Assembly (NCBI RefSeq): GCF_029395675.1
Contig: NZ_CP115184.1
Span: forward strand, 1,240,001 to 1,304,000
Direction of reading: 5' to 3'
Length of the DNA: 64,000 nucleotides
From: Janibacter cremeus
Lineage (GTDB): Bacteria > Actinomycetota > Actinomycetes > Actinomycetales > Dermatophilaceae
Under the pieces are notes generated by a model. That model made no database searches, was not told the DNA's origin, and was given only the letters and a program-made list of their open reading frames with translations. How positions within the stretch are numbered: position 1 is the first letter of the stretch; the number at the start of each line of letters is the position of its first letter. Made by a program: the position numbers and the translations under genes. This document shows, piece after piece, positions 46,882-55,316 of the stretch.

Positions 46882-48108
46882 TCAGCCCAACCCGTCGAGG
46901 GCCGCGGTGAGGTCGGCGACGAGGTCGTCGACCCCCTCGAGCCCCACGGAGACGCGCAGGGTCGCGTCGGTGATGCCGATCGCGGCGCGCGCGTCCGCGC
47001 CCATGCGGCGGTGCGTCGTCGTCGCCGGGTGGGTGACGAGCGACTTCGAGTCGCCGAGGTTGTTGGAGATGTCGACGAGGCGCAGCGCGTTCACGACCGC
47101 GAAGGCCTCGGCCTTGCCCCCGTCGATCGCGAAGGTGATGACGGTGCCGCCACCGCTCATCTGCCGCCGGGCGAGGTCGTGCTGCGGGTGGTCCGGCAGC
47201 CAGGGGTGGACGACCTGCGTGACCCGGGGGTGCTGCTGCAGCTCCCGGGCCAGGACGAGCGAGGACTCGGCCATGCGACGCACGCGCAGGTCCATCGTCT
47301 CCAGGCCCTTGAGCAGCACCCAGGCGTTGAAGGGCGACAGGGACGGTCCGGTGTGCCGGATCAGGTTGCGCACGGGGCCGTCGATGTAGTCGGCGGGACC
47401 GAGGATCGCCCCACCGAGGACGCGGCCCTGTCCGTCGATGTGCTTGGTGGCGGAGTACACGACGATGTCGGCGCCGTGGTCGAGCGGCCGGGAGAACACG
47501 GGGGTGCCGAAGACGTTGTCGACGACGACCTGCGCGCCTGCCGCGTGGGCCAGCTCGCTCACGGCGGCGATGTCGACGAGCTCCTGCATCGGGTTGCTCG
47601 GCGTCTCGAAGAAGACCGCCGCCGTCGGCTCGGACAGCGCCTCGCGCCACTGGTCGAGGTCCGTCCCGTCGACGAGGACCGTCTCGACGCCCCACCGCGG
47701 CAGGATCTCGTCGACGATGACGAAGCAGCTGCCGAAGAGCGAGCGCGAGGAGACGAGTCGGTCTCCCTCACCGAGCAGCGCCGCCAGCGCGGTGAAGACC
47801 GCGGACATCCCCGAGGACGTGGCAAAGGCCGCCTCGGCGCCCTCGAGCACGCGCAGCCGCTCCTCGAGCATGCCGACGGTCGGGTTGCCGTAGCGCGAGT
47901 AGACGTACTTCTCCACGTCCCCCGAGAAGGCGGCCTCGGCCTCCTCGGCAGTGCCGTAGATGAAGCCGGAGGTGAGGAAGAGCGCCTCGGACGTCTCGTC
48001 GAAGGTGGTGCGGGCCTGACCTCCCCGCACGGCCAGGGTCTGCGGGGAGAGACCGCTCGGGTCCAGGTACGGGGCGGGGTTGCCCGGCCCGTACGGGAGC
48101 TCGCTCAC
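46882..48108 (-). CDS. metZ: O-succinylhomoserine (or O-acetylhomoserine) sulfhydrylase, MetZ-like
   Basis: PLP enzyme of the Cys/Met family, 408 aa. Makes homocysteine directly from an activated homoserine and sulfide. Cofactor and family motifs: YSRYGNPTVGMLEERL, SSGMSAV, ETPSNP, VDNVFGTP and the Schiff-base Lys222 in YSATKHIDGQGR. The RVLGG sequence after it favours the MetZ subgroup over cystathionine gamma-synthase, but substrate choice cannot be proven. GTGA overlap with the rhodanese gene upstream. Confidence 0.88.
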   Translation of the reverse strand: MSELPYGPGNPAPYLDPSGLSPQTLAVRGGQARTTFDETSEALFLTSGFIYGTAEEAEAAFSGDVEKYVYSRYGNPTVGMLEERLRVLEGAEAAFATSSGMSAVFTALAALLGEGDRLVSSRSLFGSCFVIVDEILPRWGVETVLVDGTDLDQWREALSEPTAAVFFETPSNPMQELVDIAAVSELAHAAGAQVVVDNVFGTPVFSRPLDHGADIVVYSATKHIDGQGRVLGGAILGPADYIDGPVRNLIRHTGPSLSPFNAWVLLKGLETMDLRVRRMAESSLVLARELQQHPRVTQVVHPWLPDHPQHDLARRQMSGGGTVITFAIDGGKAEAFAVVNALRLVDISNNLGDSKSLVTHPATTTHRRMGADARAAIGITDATLRVSVGLEGVDDLVADLTAALDGLG

Positions 48109-48515
48109 CCCTGCCTCCACGGCAGGCCGGCCTGCTTCCACCCGGCGACGGCGCGGTGCCCGTGCTCGTCGACCGGCCCCTCGAAGCCGTCGACGATGTT
48201 GTACGCGCTCCTCCAGCCGGCAGCGGTGGCGGCCTCGGCAGCGGCCGCGGACCGCCCACCGGAGCGGCAGAGGAAGTACACGGAGGAGTCCTGGGGCACG
48301 ACCTCCTGCAGCTGCTGCAGGAAGGCGTCGTTGGGGGTCCCTGCCGGGAAGGAGTTCCACTCGATGGGGACCATCTGCTTGTCGATCGAGGACAGGTCCG
48401 GGACCCCGACGAAGGTCCACTCCGCCTGGGTGCGCACATCGACGAGGACGGCCTCCGGATCGGATGCGAGGGCATCCCACGCGTACTGGGGGCTGAGGTC
48501 TGCGGCGTACGTCAT
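48105..48515 (-). CDS. Rhodanese-domain sulfurtransferase
   Basis: 136 aa, single rhodanese domain. Residues VLVDVRTQAEWTFVGVPDL open the fold; the persulfide Cys83 is in FLCRSGGRS. It shares four bases with metZ, so the two are translated together; a sulfur-supplying role for homocysteine synthesis is inferred. The ATG is 6 nt after TACCCT (48527-48522), a -10-like hexamer. Confidence 0.88.
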   Translation of the reverse strand: MTYAADLSPQYAWDALASDPEAVLVDVRTQAEWTFVGVPDLSSIDKQMVPIEWNSFPAGTPNDAFLQQLQEVVPQDSSVYFLCRSGGRSAAAAEAATAAGWRSAYNIVDGFEGPVDEHGHRAVAGWKQAGLPWRQG

Positions 48516-48574
48516 GCGCACAGGGTATGCGCGAGGGGTGGGCCCGCTGCACGCCCGGTCGGCACCCGAGACGG

Positions 48575-49072
48575 TCAGAAGCTCAGCTCGATGCCCTGGA
48601 CCACGAGCCACGCGGTGATGAGGAAACGGGCCAGGCACCCGAGCGTCGTCACCACGACGAAGAGCGCGAGGGAGATGTGCTTGATCCCCGCGGCGACCGT
48701 GACGACGGCGAGCGGGGGGAAGCCGACACCGGCGCTGGCGAGCAGGACCAGCGGTCCCAGGTGCGGACGGTCGAGCAGGTCGATCATCGCCTTGCTCCAC
48801 CGCTCAAGACGCCTCCTGAAGGCGCTGCGGCTCCTGCGTGCCTTGTCCGCGGCCCGCAGCTCCTTCTGCTCGCGGCGCTTCATGAAGGCCTCGGCACCCT
48901 TCTCCGCGGCGACGAAGTGGGTCACCTTGCCGATGACCAGTCCGCCCGTCATCGCGGAGACGTGCACGACCCACAGGTCGGGGAAGATGACGGGTGCCGC
49001 GACCGCGTAGATCTCGGCGTTCAGGGGCGGGAAGTACGCGGAGAGCAGGCCGAAGACGACCGCGCCGATCAC
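48575..49072 (-). CDS. Membrane protein of the SNARE-associated/DedA-like type
   Basis: At least 165 aa. Hydrophobic stretches at both ends (VVFGLLSAYFPPLNAEIYAV; LVLLASAGVGFPPLAVVTVA and LALFVVVTTLGCLARFLITA) flank a basic helix (KRREQKELRAADKARRSRSAFRRRLERW). PPLNAE followed later by GVGFPPLAVVTVAAG resembles YqaA/DedA proteins. The start is unclear: GTG 49072 is conservative, but the frame continues to a CTG (49123) overlapping the previous stop, and an AGGAG lies 7 nt before ATC 49108. It is read with the RNase H gene. Confidence 0.7.
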   Translation of the reverse strand: MIGAVVFGLLSAYFPPLNAEIYAVAAPVIFPDLWVVHVSAMTGGLVIGKVTHFVAAEKGAEAFMKRREQKELRAADKARRSRSAFRRRLERWSKAMIDLLDRPHLGPLVLLASAGVGFPPLAVVTVAAGIKHISLALFVVVTTLGCLARFLITAWLVVQGIELSF

Positions 49073-49119
49073 GCCGGACGCGGTCAGCCAGGTGGGCAGG
49101 TCCTCGATGTCGCCGCTCC

Positions 49120-50073
49120 TCAGGTCCGGTTGGTGAAGGCGACGAGCACCTCGCCGTCGGGTCGGACCTCGAGCGCGGTGAGCGAGCCCGGGTCGACGGC
49201 CAGGCGCCGCATCCGCTCACGCGGCAGGCCGAGGACGTGCGCGAGGACGACGAGGATCGGCGTGCGGTGGCAGGCGATGACGGCGGTGCGTCCGTCGGCG
49301 ACAACTCGCTCCCACGCCGTGACGACCCGCGTGGTCAGCTCCTCGTGCGTCTCCCCCTCGGACGGCTCGTCCCAGTCCGCATCGGCCCGGGGAGTCACTG
49401 CGAGCCGCTCGGCGACGGTCTCGCCGGTCCCGGCGTCCCGGGTCGGGTCGGCGGTGACGACGCGCACGTCCGCGTCGTCGACGAGCGCGGCCACCCGCTC
49501 GGCTGCGCGCTCGGACTGCTCGGTGCCGCCACGGCACACGAGGACGATGCGGGTGGCCTCCTCGCGACCCGCTCGGGGCCGCGTCGGGGCCTGCTCGGTG
49601 TCGCGGCGGGGGGCGTGGTCGGCACCCGACTGCTCGCGCCACTCCTCGAGCTCCTCGCCGTCCATCCCGCGGTTGGACAGGGCATCGGCGTGCGCGTTCG
49701 CGTCGCGGGGCATCCAGACGAACTCGACGGAGCCGCCCGCGGCAGTGATCTCGGCGACGAGATCACGTCCCTGTCGGGCGAGCTCCCGCATGTCGGGGTG
49801 CTTGATCTTCCACCGTCCCGACATCTGCTCGACGACGAGCTTGGAGTCCATCCCGACCTCCACGTCCGCCGAGGGGTCGATGGTGCGGGCGGCACGCAGG
49901 CCGGCGAGCATGCCGCGGTACTCGGCGACGTTGTTGCTCGCCGTCCCCAGCGGGGCCGCGAGCTCGACGAGCACCTCACCGGACCCGGGGTCCCGGACGA
50001 GGGCCCCGTACCCGGCCACACCGGGGTTGCCCCGGGAGCCACCATCTGCCTCGACGCGGAGGGAGCGCCCCAT
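49120..50073 (-). CDS. RNase H fused to a degenerate phosphatase domain
   Basis: 317 aa. Residues 1-140 form a type I RNase HI: EADGGSRGNPG, NNVAEYRG, VGMDSKLVVEQM and MPRDANAHADALSNRG give the four catalytic acids. Residues about 170-317 match the histidine-phosphatase half of actinobacterial RNase H/acid phosphatases such as Rv2228c, but the RHG motif reads CRGGT, so the catalytic His is lost, and the SPLxRAxxT element is only ADPTRDAGT. The later IACHRTPI is kept. The RNase H part should work; the phosphatase probably does not. The ATG overlaps the upstream stop by one base. Confidence 0.88.
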   Translation of the reverse strand: MGRSLRVEADGGSRGNPGVAGYGALVRDPGSGEVLVELAAPLGTASNNVAEYRGMLAGLRAARTIDPSADVEVGMDSKLVVEQMSGRWKIKHPDMRELARQGRDLVAEITAAGGSVEFVWMPRDANAHADALSNRGMDGEELEEWREQSGADHAPRRDTEQAPTRPRAGREEATRIVLVCRGGTEQSERAAERVAALVDDADVRVVTADPTRDAGTGETVAERLAVTPRADADWDEPSEGETHEELTTRVVTAWERVVADGRTAVIACHRTPILVVLAHVLGLPRERMRRLAVDPGSLTALEVRPDGEVLVAFTNRT

Positions 50074-50816
50074 CAGCTCTGCGAAGCCGGGATGCGCACG
50101 AGGATGCGGTCGCACTCCTCGCAGCGCACCACCTCGTCGACGGGTGCCTTCTCGATCGCGGCGAGGTCGACGGGGTTGAGCTCGAGGCGGCACCCGCCGC
50201 AACGGCCGTGCTTCAGCTCCGCGGCGGCCAGACCGCCGGACTTGTCACGGATCCGGTCGTACAGCGAGATGAGGGCGTCGTCGATGCTCGCGACGAGCTC
50301 CGAGCGGGGGGCGGTGACCTGTCTCTCCTCGGCGTCGAGCTCGGCCAACGCATCGTCGCGCTCGCGGGTCAGCCGGTCGACCTCGGCCTGCAGCTCGGCC
50401 TGCTTGGCCGTCCCCGAGGAGACCCGCTCCTCTGCGGCCTCCTGGCGCTCCATGGCCTCGATCTCGACCTCCTCGAGGTCGCCCTGCCGACGCGCGAGCG
50501 ACTCGATCTCGCTCTGCAGGGCGGTCAGGTCGCGCGAGGTCATGCCGGCCCCCGTGTCCAGACGCTGCTGGTCCCGCGCGGCTCGGTCGCGCACCTGCTG
50601 CACGTCGGCCTCGGCCCGGGCGACCTCGCGTCGGATGTCCCCCAGCGTCGTCTCGGCACGCACGACGTCGTCCTGGGCGCGCTGCAGCTGCGCGCGGGCC
50701 TGCTCGAGGGCCGCGATCTGGGGCAGCCTCGTGCGGGCATGGGCGATCTGCTGCAGCCGGATGTCGAGGGCCTGCAGCTGGAGCAGCCGTGCCTGGACGA
50801 AGGGGTCTGCCTTCAC
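50073..50816 (-). CDS. Coiled-coil zinc-ribbon protein (CT398/CdsZ-like)
   Basis: 247 aa. Residues 1-180 are a long antiparallel coiled coil (heptads of Leu/Ala with many Arg, Glu and Gln). The C-terminal zinc ribbon has CGGC and CEEC pairs (HGRCGGCRLELNPVDL and VVRCEECDRIL). Related proteins are widespread and thought to assist nucleic-acid or secretion functions; the role here is unknown. Coupled to nif3 by GTGA and to RNase H by TGATG. Confidence 0.82.
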   Translation of the reverse strand: MKADPFVQARLLQLQALDIRLQQIAHARTRLPQIAALEQARAQLQRAQDDVVRAETTLGDIRREVARAEADVQQVRDRAARDQQRLDTGAGMTSRDLTALQSEIESLARRQGDLEEVEIEAMERQEAAEERVSSGTAKQAELQAEVDRLTRERDDALAELDAEERQVTAPRSELVASIDDALISLYDRIRDKSGGLAAAELKHGRCGGCRLELNPVDLAAIEKAPVDEVVRCEECDRILVRIPASQS

Positions 50817-51676
50817 TGGGGATCTCCTTGGGCTGTCTGTGCGCCGACGGTGAAGGTCCACGGGTCGGTGCAGATCGTGCTCACGTGGGTCTCCCATCCC
50901 ACCACGTCGGCTCCGGCGTCGGCGAGGGAGTTCTCCAGCCGGGCGAGCATGTGCTCCAGCCAGAGGGACTCGCTCGTCCAGTGGCCGGCGTCGACGAGGA
51001 AGGGGGTGCCGGCGGCGGACCGTGCCTCCTCCCGGGCCTCGAGTGCCGGGTGGTGGCGCAGGTCGGCGGTGACGTAGACGTCCGCGCCCGCCGCGCGGGC
51101 GGCGTCGATGAGACCGTCCCCGGCCCCTCCGAGCAGCGCGACGCGTCGCACCCGGCCGTCGGGCGGCCCGGAGACACGGATGCCGCCCGGCGCGGACGGC
51201 AGGGCCTCCGCGAGCCGCTCGGCGAAGTCGGCGAGGGTGATCTCCTCGGCCAGGTACCCGACCCGGCCCATGGGGGTGCCCTCCTCGAGGGAGAGCGGCT
51301 CCGTCGCGGCCAGCCCGCAGGCCTGCGCGAGGGCGGTGTTGACGCCGGGCTCGGCGACGTCGGCGTTGGTATGGGCGACGTACAGGGCGATGTCGGAGAC
51401 GACGAGGCAGGTGACGCTGGCTCCCTTCGCGCTCGTCGTGGCGACCGAGTGCACACCGCGCAGCAGCAGGGGGTGGTGGGTGATGAGCAGGTCCGCGCCC
51501 GCCTCGCGGGCCTCCTCGATGACCTCGAGGGTGGGGTCGACCGCGGCGTGCACCCGGCGCACGGGCTGGTCCGGGTCGCCGGTGACGAGACCCACCTGGT
51601 CCCAGGACTGGGCGGAGTCGCCGGGGTACATCTCCTCGAGGACGGTCAGGACGTCACGCAGACGGATGGTGCTCAT
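50813..51676 (-). CDS. Nif3-like dinuclear metal-centre protein
   Basis: 287 aa, DUF34/Nif3 family, GTP cyclohydrolase I type 2-like. Metal ligands appear in LLITHHPLLLRG, VAHTNADVAEPGVN, and near the C-terminus DAGHWTSESLWLE. Between them lies GGAGDGLIDAARAAGADVYVTADLRHH. Function poorly defined. The ATG is a single base after the 3' end of tRNA-Val, so the mRNA 5' end is probably made by tRNA processing. Confidence 0.88.
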   Translation of the reverse strand: MSTIRLRDVLTVLEEMYPGDSAQSWDQVGLVTGDPDQPVRRVHAAVDPTLEVIEEAREAGADLLITHHPLLLRGVHSVATTSAKGASVTCLVVSDIALYVAHTNADVAEPGVNTALAQACGLAATEPLSLEEGTPMGRVGYLAEEITLADFAERLAEALPSAPGGIRVSGPPDGRVRRVALLGGAGDGLIDAARAAGADVYVTADLRHHPALEAREEARSAAGTPFLVDAGHWTSESLWLEHMLARLENSLADAGADVVGWETHVSTICTDPWTFTVGAQTAQGDPQ

Positions 51677-51677
51677 G

Positions 51678-51750
51678 TGGGCCCGGCCGGGCTCGAACCG
51701 ACGACACCCGCGGTGTAAACGCGGTGCTCTACCAACTGAGCTACAGGCCC
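51678..51750 (-). tRNA. tRNA-Val (anticodon TAC)
   Basis: 73-nt cloverleaf on the minus strand. Acceptor GGGCCTG pairs with CGGGCCC (one G-T); D-arm GCTC...GAGC; anticodon loop TTTACAC with TAC at 51717-51715; T-loop GGTTCGAGCC. Discriminator A at 51678; CCA is not encoded. Immediately upstream of nif3 in the same direction. Confidence 0.96.
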
Positions 51751-51773
51751 CGGGCGCGCGGTGCGCCGCGGTC

Positions 51774-51802
51774 ATTGTGACAGGACGACGCGCCGGGGTC
51801 AG
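51774..51802 (-). promoter_or_regulatory. Promoter of tRNA-Val and nif3
   Basis: Minus strand: -35 CTGACC (51802-51797), 17-nt spacer, -10 CACAAT (51779-51774). The -35 contains the TGA stop of the upstream oxygenase gene. Start would fall about 17 nt before the tRNA. Confidence 0.5.
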
Positions 51803-52773
51803 GACCGGCGCGCGTCCTCGATGAGGTTGATCTCGTAGAGCACCAGGTCCAGCGCGTCGGCGGCGGTGATCGGCGAGAAGCGCTGGGGCGCCTCGGCGGT
51901 CACCGTGCTCACCAGCGGGCTGAGCACCGTCCACGGCGTCGGGTGGCTGAACTGCACGACCGAGTAGCGGTCGCCCTCCTGCCCCGGGGCCGCGACGACG
52001 CGGTGGATGCCCGGCTCGATGAGCCCGTTGGTCACGGTCTCCAGCATGAGGCCGGTGTTGATGATGGCACCGCCCTCGGGTGCGACGGCGTCGATCCACT
52101 CGCCGCTGTCCTTCAGCCGCACCTGCAGACCGGCAGCGGTCGCCCGCGGCAGGGCGGTGATGAGGTTGATGTCGGCGTGCTCGGCCGCCCACACGTGCGG
52201 GGCGTCCGGCGCGGACCGCATGGGCGGGTAGTGGATCGCCCGCGAGAGGGTCGGTCCGTCCACGAGCATCGTCTCGAAGTAGTCGGGGTGGGCACCGACG
52301 CCGGTGGCGATGATGCGCAGCACCCGGCGCTGGAGGTCGGCGACGGCCTCGTGGAAGGTCGTCAGCGTCTCGGTGATGCCCGGTACCGCCGACTCGGGCA
52401 GGACCGGGTCGTGGTAGCGGTGCGGGTAGCGGGTGCGAAGGGGGTGCCCCGCCGGGATCGCCGGCCCCCAGTTGAGCATCTCCTTCCAGTCCGCGACGTC
52501 GGAGGTGGCCGCGGTCTCGACGAGCAGATCGGTGTAGCCGGTCTGGCCGTGGGTCCCGGGGGCGACGAACTGCTGCTTGACCTCGCGCTCGGCGGTGAAG
52601 AACTCCTCGAGCATCCCGTAGGCGGTGTCGATGAGGTCGTCGGCCACGTCGTGCCGCACGTAGACGAAGCCGGTGTCCAGGGAGGTCATCAGTCCGTCGA
52701 CGACGGCCCGTGCGCGCTCACCGTCCCCCGACTCGAAGGCCAGCAGGTCCACCTCGAGGATGTCGTCACTCAT
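51799..52773 (-). CDS. 2-oxoglutarate/Fe(II)-dependent oxygenase, isopenicillin-N-synthase-like
   Basis: 324 aa. The iron triad is complete: His199 and Asp201 in AEHADIN, His257 in IEPGIHRVVA; the co-substrate-binding RYS follows (DRYSVVQFSHP). The N-terminal DIOX_N region (GFVYVRHDVADDLIDTAYGMLEEFF) is typical of plant-type dioxygenases and IPNS. The substrate is unknown and no antibiotic genes are nearby. The ATG lies 8 nt after TAGTCT (52787-52782), whose TAG is the stop of ahpE. Confidence 0.85.
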   Translation of the reverse strand: MSDDILEVDLLAFESGDGERARAVVDGLMTSLDTGFVYVRHDVADDLIDTAYGMLEEFFTAEREVKQQFVAPGTHGQTGYTDLLVETAATSDVADWKEMLNWGPAIPAGHPLRTRYPHRYHDPVLPESAVPGITETLTTFHEAVADLQRRVLRIIATGVGAHPDYFETMLVDGPTLSRAIHYPPMRSAPDAPHVWAAEHADINLITALPRATAAGLQVRLKDSGEWIDAVAPEGGAIINTGLMLETVTNGLIEPGIHRVVAAPGQEGDRYSVVQFSHPTPWTVLSPLVSTVTAEAPQRFSPITAADALDLVLYEINLIEDARRS

Positions 52774-52784
52774 GGTGGCGGAGA

Positions 52785-53282
52785 CTACCGGGCGCCACCC
52801 GCGGCTGCGGCATCCTGCAGCGTCTCCAGGGCCCGCTCGTAGCCGCTGAACTCACGTCGCTCCCCCGCAGGGTTGACCAGCCGCCAGGCGACCCGTCCGT
52901 CACGGCCGACGAGGAAGGTTCCCCGCCCGGCCATGCCCGCGCCCGGGTCGAAAACGCCGTAGGCGGAGGCGACGGCACCGTGCGGCCAGAAGTCGGAGAG
53001 CAGGGGGAAGAAGTACCCCTCGCGGTCCGCCCACGCCCGCAGGCTGAACATCGGGTCGCAGGAGATGGCCACCGTGGTCACCGCCGGCGACTCGAAGCGC
53101 CCGAGGTCGTCGCGGATCTCGCGAAGCTCACTCGTGCAGACGCCGGAGAAGGCGAAGGGGTAGAACACCAGCAGGACCGCGCGGTCGCGGGTCAGCTCGG
53201 CGAGCGTGACGTCCGCGCCGTTCTGGTCGCGCAGGGTGAAGTCGGGGGCGATGTCCCCGACGGAGAGGGGCTGCTGACTCAT
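52785..53282 (-). CDS. ahpE: AhpE-type 1-Cys peroxiredoxin
   Basis: Reduces peroxides and peroxynitrite; 165 aa. Peroxidatic Cys49 in PFAFSGVCTSEL with the conserved upstream Pro; no resolving Cys in the usual place, which fits AhpE. Thioredoxin-fold motif FYPFAFSG and the later RGTFLVGRDG. The ATG is 6 nt after CACACT, a weak -10. Confidence 0.92.
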   Translation of the reverse strand: MSQQPLSVGDIAPDFTLRDQNGADVTLAELTRDRAVLLVFYPFAFSGVCTSELREIRDDLGRFESPAVTTVAISCDPMFSLRAWADREGYFFPLLSDFWPHGAVASAYGVFDPGAGMAGRGTFLVGRDGRVAWRLVNPAGERREFSGYERALETLQDAAAAGGAR

Positions 53283-53304
53283 GTCGGCAGTGTGCCACTC
53301 GCGG

Positions 53305-53706
53305 TCAGGCGACACCCTTGCGGGCGGCCAGCCGGGTCGCGACCCAGTGGTCGGAGCACATCACCGAGCCGGAGGTGTGCAGCCCGGCCGTCGTCGCGGC
53401 CTCGTCGACCTCGCTCGGGTCGACCTCGCCGTTCCGGCCCGGACGCGGCGTGAGCAGTACGATGGACGACCCCTCGGCGAGTGTGCCGAGGGTGTCGACG
53501 AGGGCGTCGGTGAGGTCGCCGTCGTCGTCGCGCCACCACATGATCACCGCGTCGACGACACCGGTGTAGTCCTCGTCCTCGAGCTCGGCACCGACCACGT
53601 CCTCGATCGCGGCACGCAGCGCCTCGTCGACGTCGTCGTCCCAGTTGTACTCCTGCACGATCTGGTCGTGGGCGAAGCCCAGCTTGTCCACGGCACCGCG
53701 GGTCAT
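53305..53706 (-). CDS. DUF3052 family protein
   Basis: About 133 aa, acidic, conserved only in actinobacteria. Typical stretches: KLGFAHDQIVQEYNWDDDVDE, VVDAVIMWWRDDDGDLTDALVD, and VLLTPRPGRNG. No known function. The ATG at 53706 follows GGGAGG by 5 nt and is preferred. TTG 53739 (behind GGAAGG) and ATG 53775 (overlapping the previous stop as TGATG) would lengthen it by 11 and 23 residues. Confidence 0.85.
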   Translation of the reverse strand: MTRGAVDKLGFAHDQIVQEYNWDDDVDEALRAAIEDVVGAELEDEDYTGVVDAVIMWWRDDDGDLTDALVDTLGTLAEGSSIVLLTPRPGRNGEVDPSEVDEAATTAGLHTSGSVMCSDHWVATRLAARKGVA

Positions 53707-53774
53707 CTCGTCCTCCCGGGCCGTCGCGTCCCCCGTCAAGGTGGTCGTCCTTCCTTCGCTTCGGTGATTAGTCA

Positions 53775-55316
53775 TCAGGGCCAGTCCACAGTGTCCGGCG
53801 TCGGATCGCAACCAACGGGTCCGCTCGGACGTCGTCTGGCGTGGCTCGCACGGGCCGCCGCGAGGTGCGCGAGACGTTGCGCGTCGTCGGTCGAGAGGTG
53901 CTCCACACGGGGGCGAACCGGCCCCACGGTGCTGAGGAACTGGACGCTGGCGAGGTCGAGCCGGCGGTCCAGCGGTCCCTGCTGCAGGGTCATCGACTGG
54001 ATCCGTCCCCAGGGCACGACCTGCAGGACCCGGTCGAGCCACCCCGAGCGGGTGAGCACGGCCCGCCGCCCGGGCAGGTAGCCGATGCGTCGGCGGGCGA
54101 AGGGGTGGAACCACCTGGCCGCGGACGGCACCCCGACGAAGCCCTCGGGCGTGTCGGCGACGAGCGAGGCGACCTCGGCCGTGGTCACCGGATCGGCGGT
54201 CACCGCCTCGAGGAGGCGCAGCACCTCCTCGGTCGTGGCGACGGGCACGAGGACGCTCTCGCCCGAGTCCCCGTCGGCGGAGGCGATCCGGGCCCCGGCG
54301 ACGTTGACCTTGAGGGTCCACCACCCGGCACGGCGCCACAGGACCGGCTGCGTGACCTCGAGTGCCTGCACACGGTGCAGCGGCACGGAGGAGTGGCGGG
54401 TGTCGGTCAGACCGCGCTGGCTCGTGAGCGTCTGCCCCCGCAGGGCGACCGTCAGCCCGTACCACCGGGTGAGCCTGATGATGCTGCGCATGCCGGTGAT
54501 GAGGACGACGGGCAGGAAGCCGCCGATGACCACGCCGAGGTCGACGAAGGTCAGCACGAGCGCGAGGACGAGCAGGACGACGAAGAAGATCGTGTCCCAG
54601 GAGAGCAGCACCGAGGCGATCAGCCGCTCGACGGGCACCCGCAGCAAGGGCACAGCCGGCTCCACGGCACCACGCCGCGGCCACGGTCCCGCCCCCTCCG
54701 GCCCGGCGGGAGGCACGGGTCCGCCCTTGGGCCTCGCAAGCTCGGCCCTTGAGTCGGGCGGACCCATCCCTCCCTCTGGGCCCTGTGATGGTGTCGGCTG
54801 CTGCGCCTCCGCCGCCAGGCCGAGCAGCCGGGAGCGGACCGCCTCGGCGTCGGTGTGCCTGAGGTAGGCGATGGACACGTGGGAGTCGCCGCCGCCGGCG
54901 GACTCGACGCGCACCTCGGACAGGCCGGTCATCCGCGCCAGGAGCGGACGGACGAGGTCGACGGCCTGGATGCGGTCGTAGCGCACCTGGCGGTGCTGGC
55001 GCATGATCGCGCCCGAGTGCATCTCCAGCCCCGTCTCCCCGAGCCGGTAACGGGTGAACCACCACGACAGCAGCCCGAGGAGCACCGCCCCGACGACGGT
55101 CAGCAGCACGAGCACGGCCGGCACGAGGAGGGAGGTCTCGCCCTCGCCGGGTGCCGGGGGGCCGGCGGCACCGACGATCCGGTCGATCTGCTGGGACAGG
55201 ACGTAGCCGAAGACGGCGATGACCACGAGGCCACCGCGGATGAAGGGCGAGAGCGGGTGGACGCGCGAGAAGCCGTCCCCACCCCCTTCGCCCCCGGGGG
55301 GCCCGCCGAGCGTCAC
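53775..55316 (-). CDS. Large membrane protein with bacterial PH (YdbT-like) domains
   Basis: 513 aa with about four hydrophobic spans and repeated bPH2 (DUF304) units. First unit after SWWFTRYRLGETGLEMHSGAIMRQHRQVRYDRIQAVDL; second after YGLTVALRGQTLTSQRGLTDTRHSSVPLHRVQALEV; third around RRAVLTRSGWLDRVLQVVPWGRIQSMTLQQGPLDRRLDLAS. A Pro/Gly-rich linker sits near residue 190. Such proteins pair with a small PH protein, as here (GTGA overlap). Role unknown, membrane-associated. Confidence 0.88.
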   Translation of the reverse strand: MTLGGPPGGEGGGDGFSRVHPLSPFIRGGLVVIAVFGYVLSQQIDRIVGAAGPPAPGEGETSLLVPAVLVLLTVVGAVLLGLLSWWFTRYRLGETGLEMHSGAIMRQHRQVRYDRIQAVDLVRPLLARMTGLSEVRVESAGGGDSHVSIAYLRHTDAEAVRSRLLGLAAEAQQPTPSQGPEGGMGPPDSRAELARPKGGPVPPAGPEGAGPWPRRGAVEPAVPLLRVPVERLIASVLLSWDTIFFVVLLVLALVLTFVDLGVVIGGFLPVVLITGMRSIIRLTRWYGLTVALRGQTLTSQRGLTDTRHSSVPLHRVQALEVTQPVLWRRAGWWTLKVNVAGARIASADGDSGESVLVPVATTEEVLRLLEAVTADPVTTAEVASLVADTPEGFVGVPSAARWFHPFARRRIGYLPGRRAVLTRSGWLDRVLQVVPWGRIQSMTLQQGPLDRRLDLASVQFLSTVGPVRPRVEHLSTDDAQRLAHLAAARASHARRRPSGPVGCDPTPDTVDWP

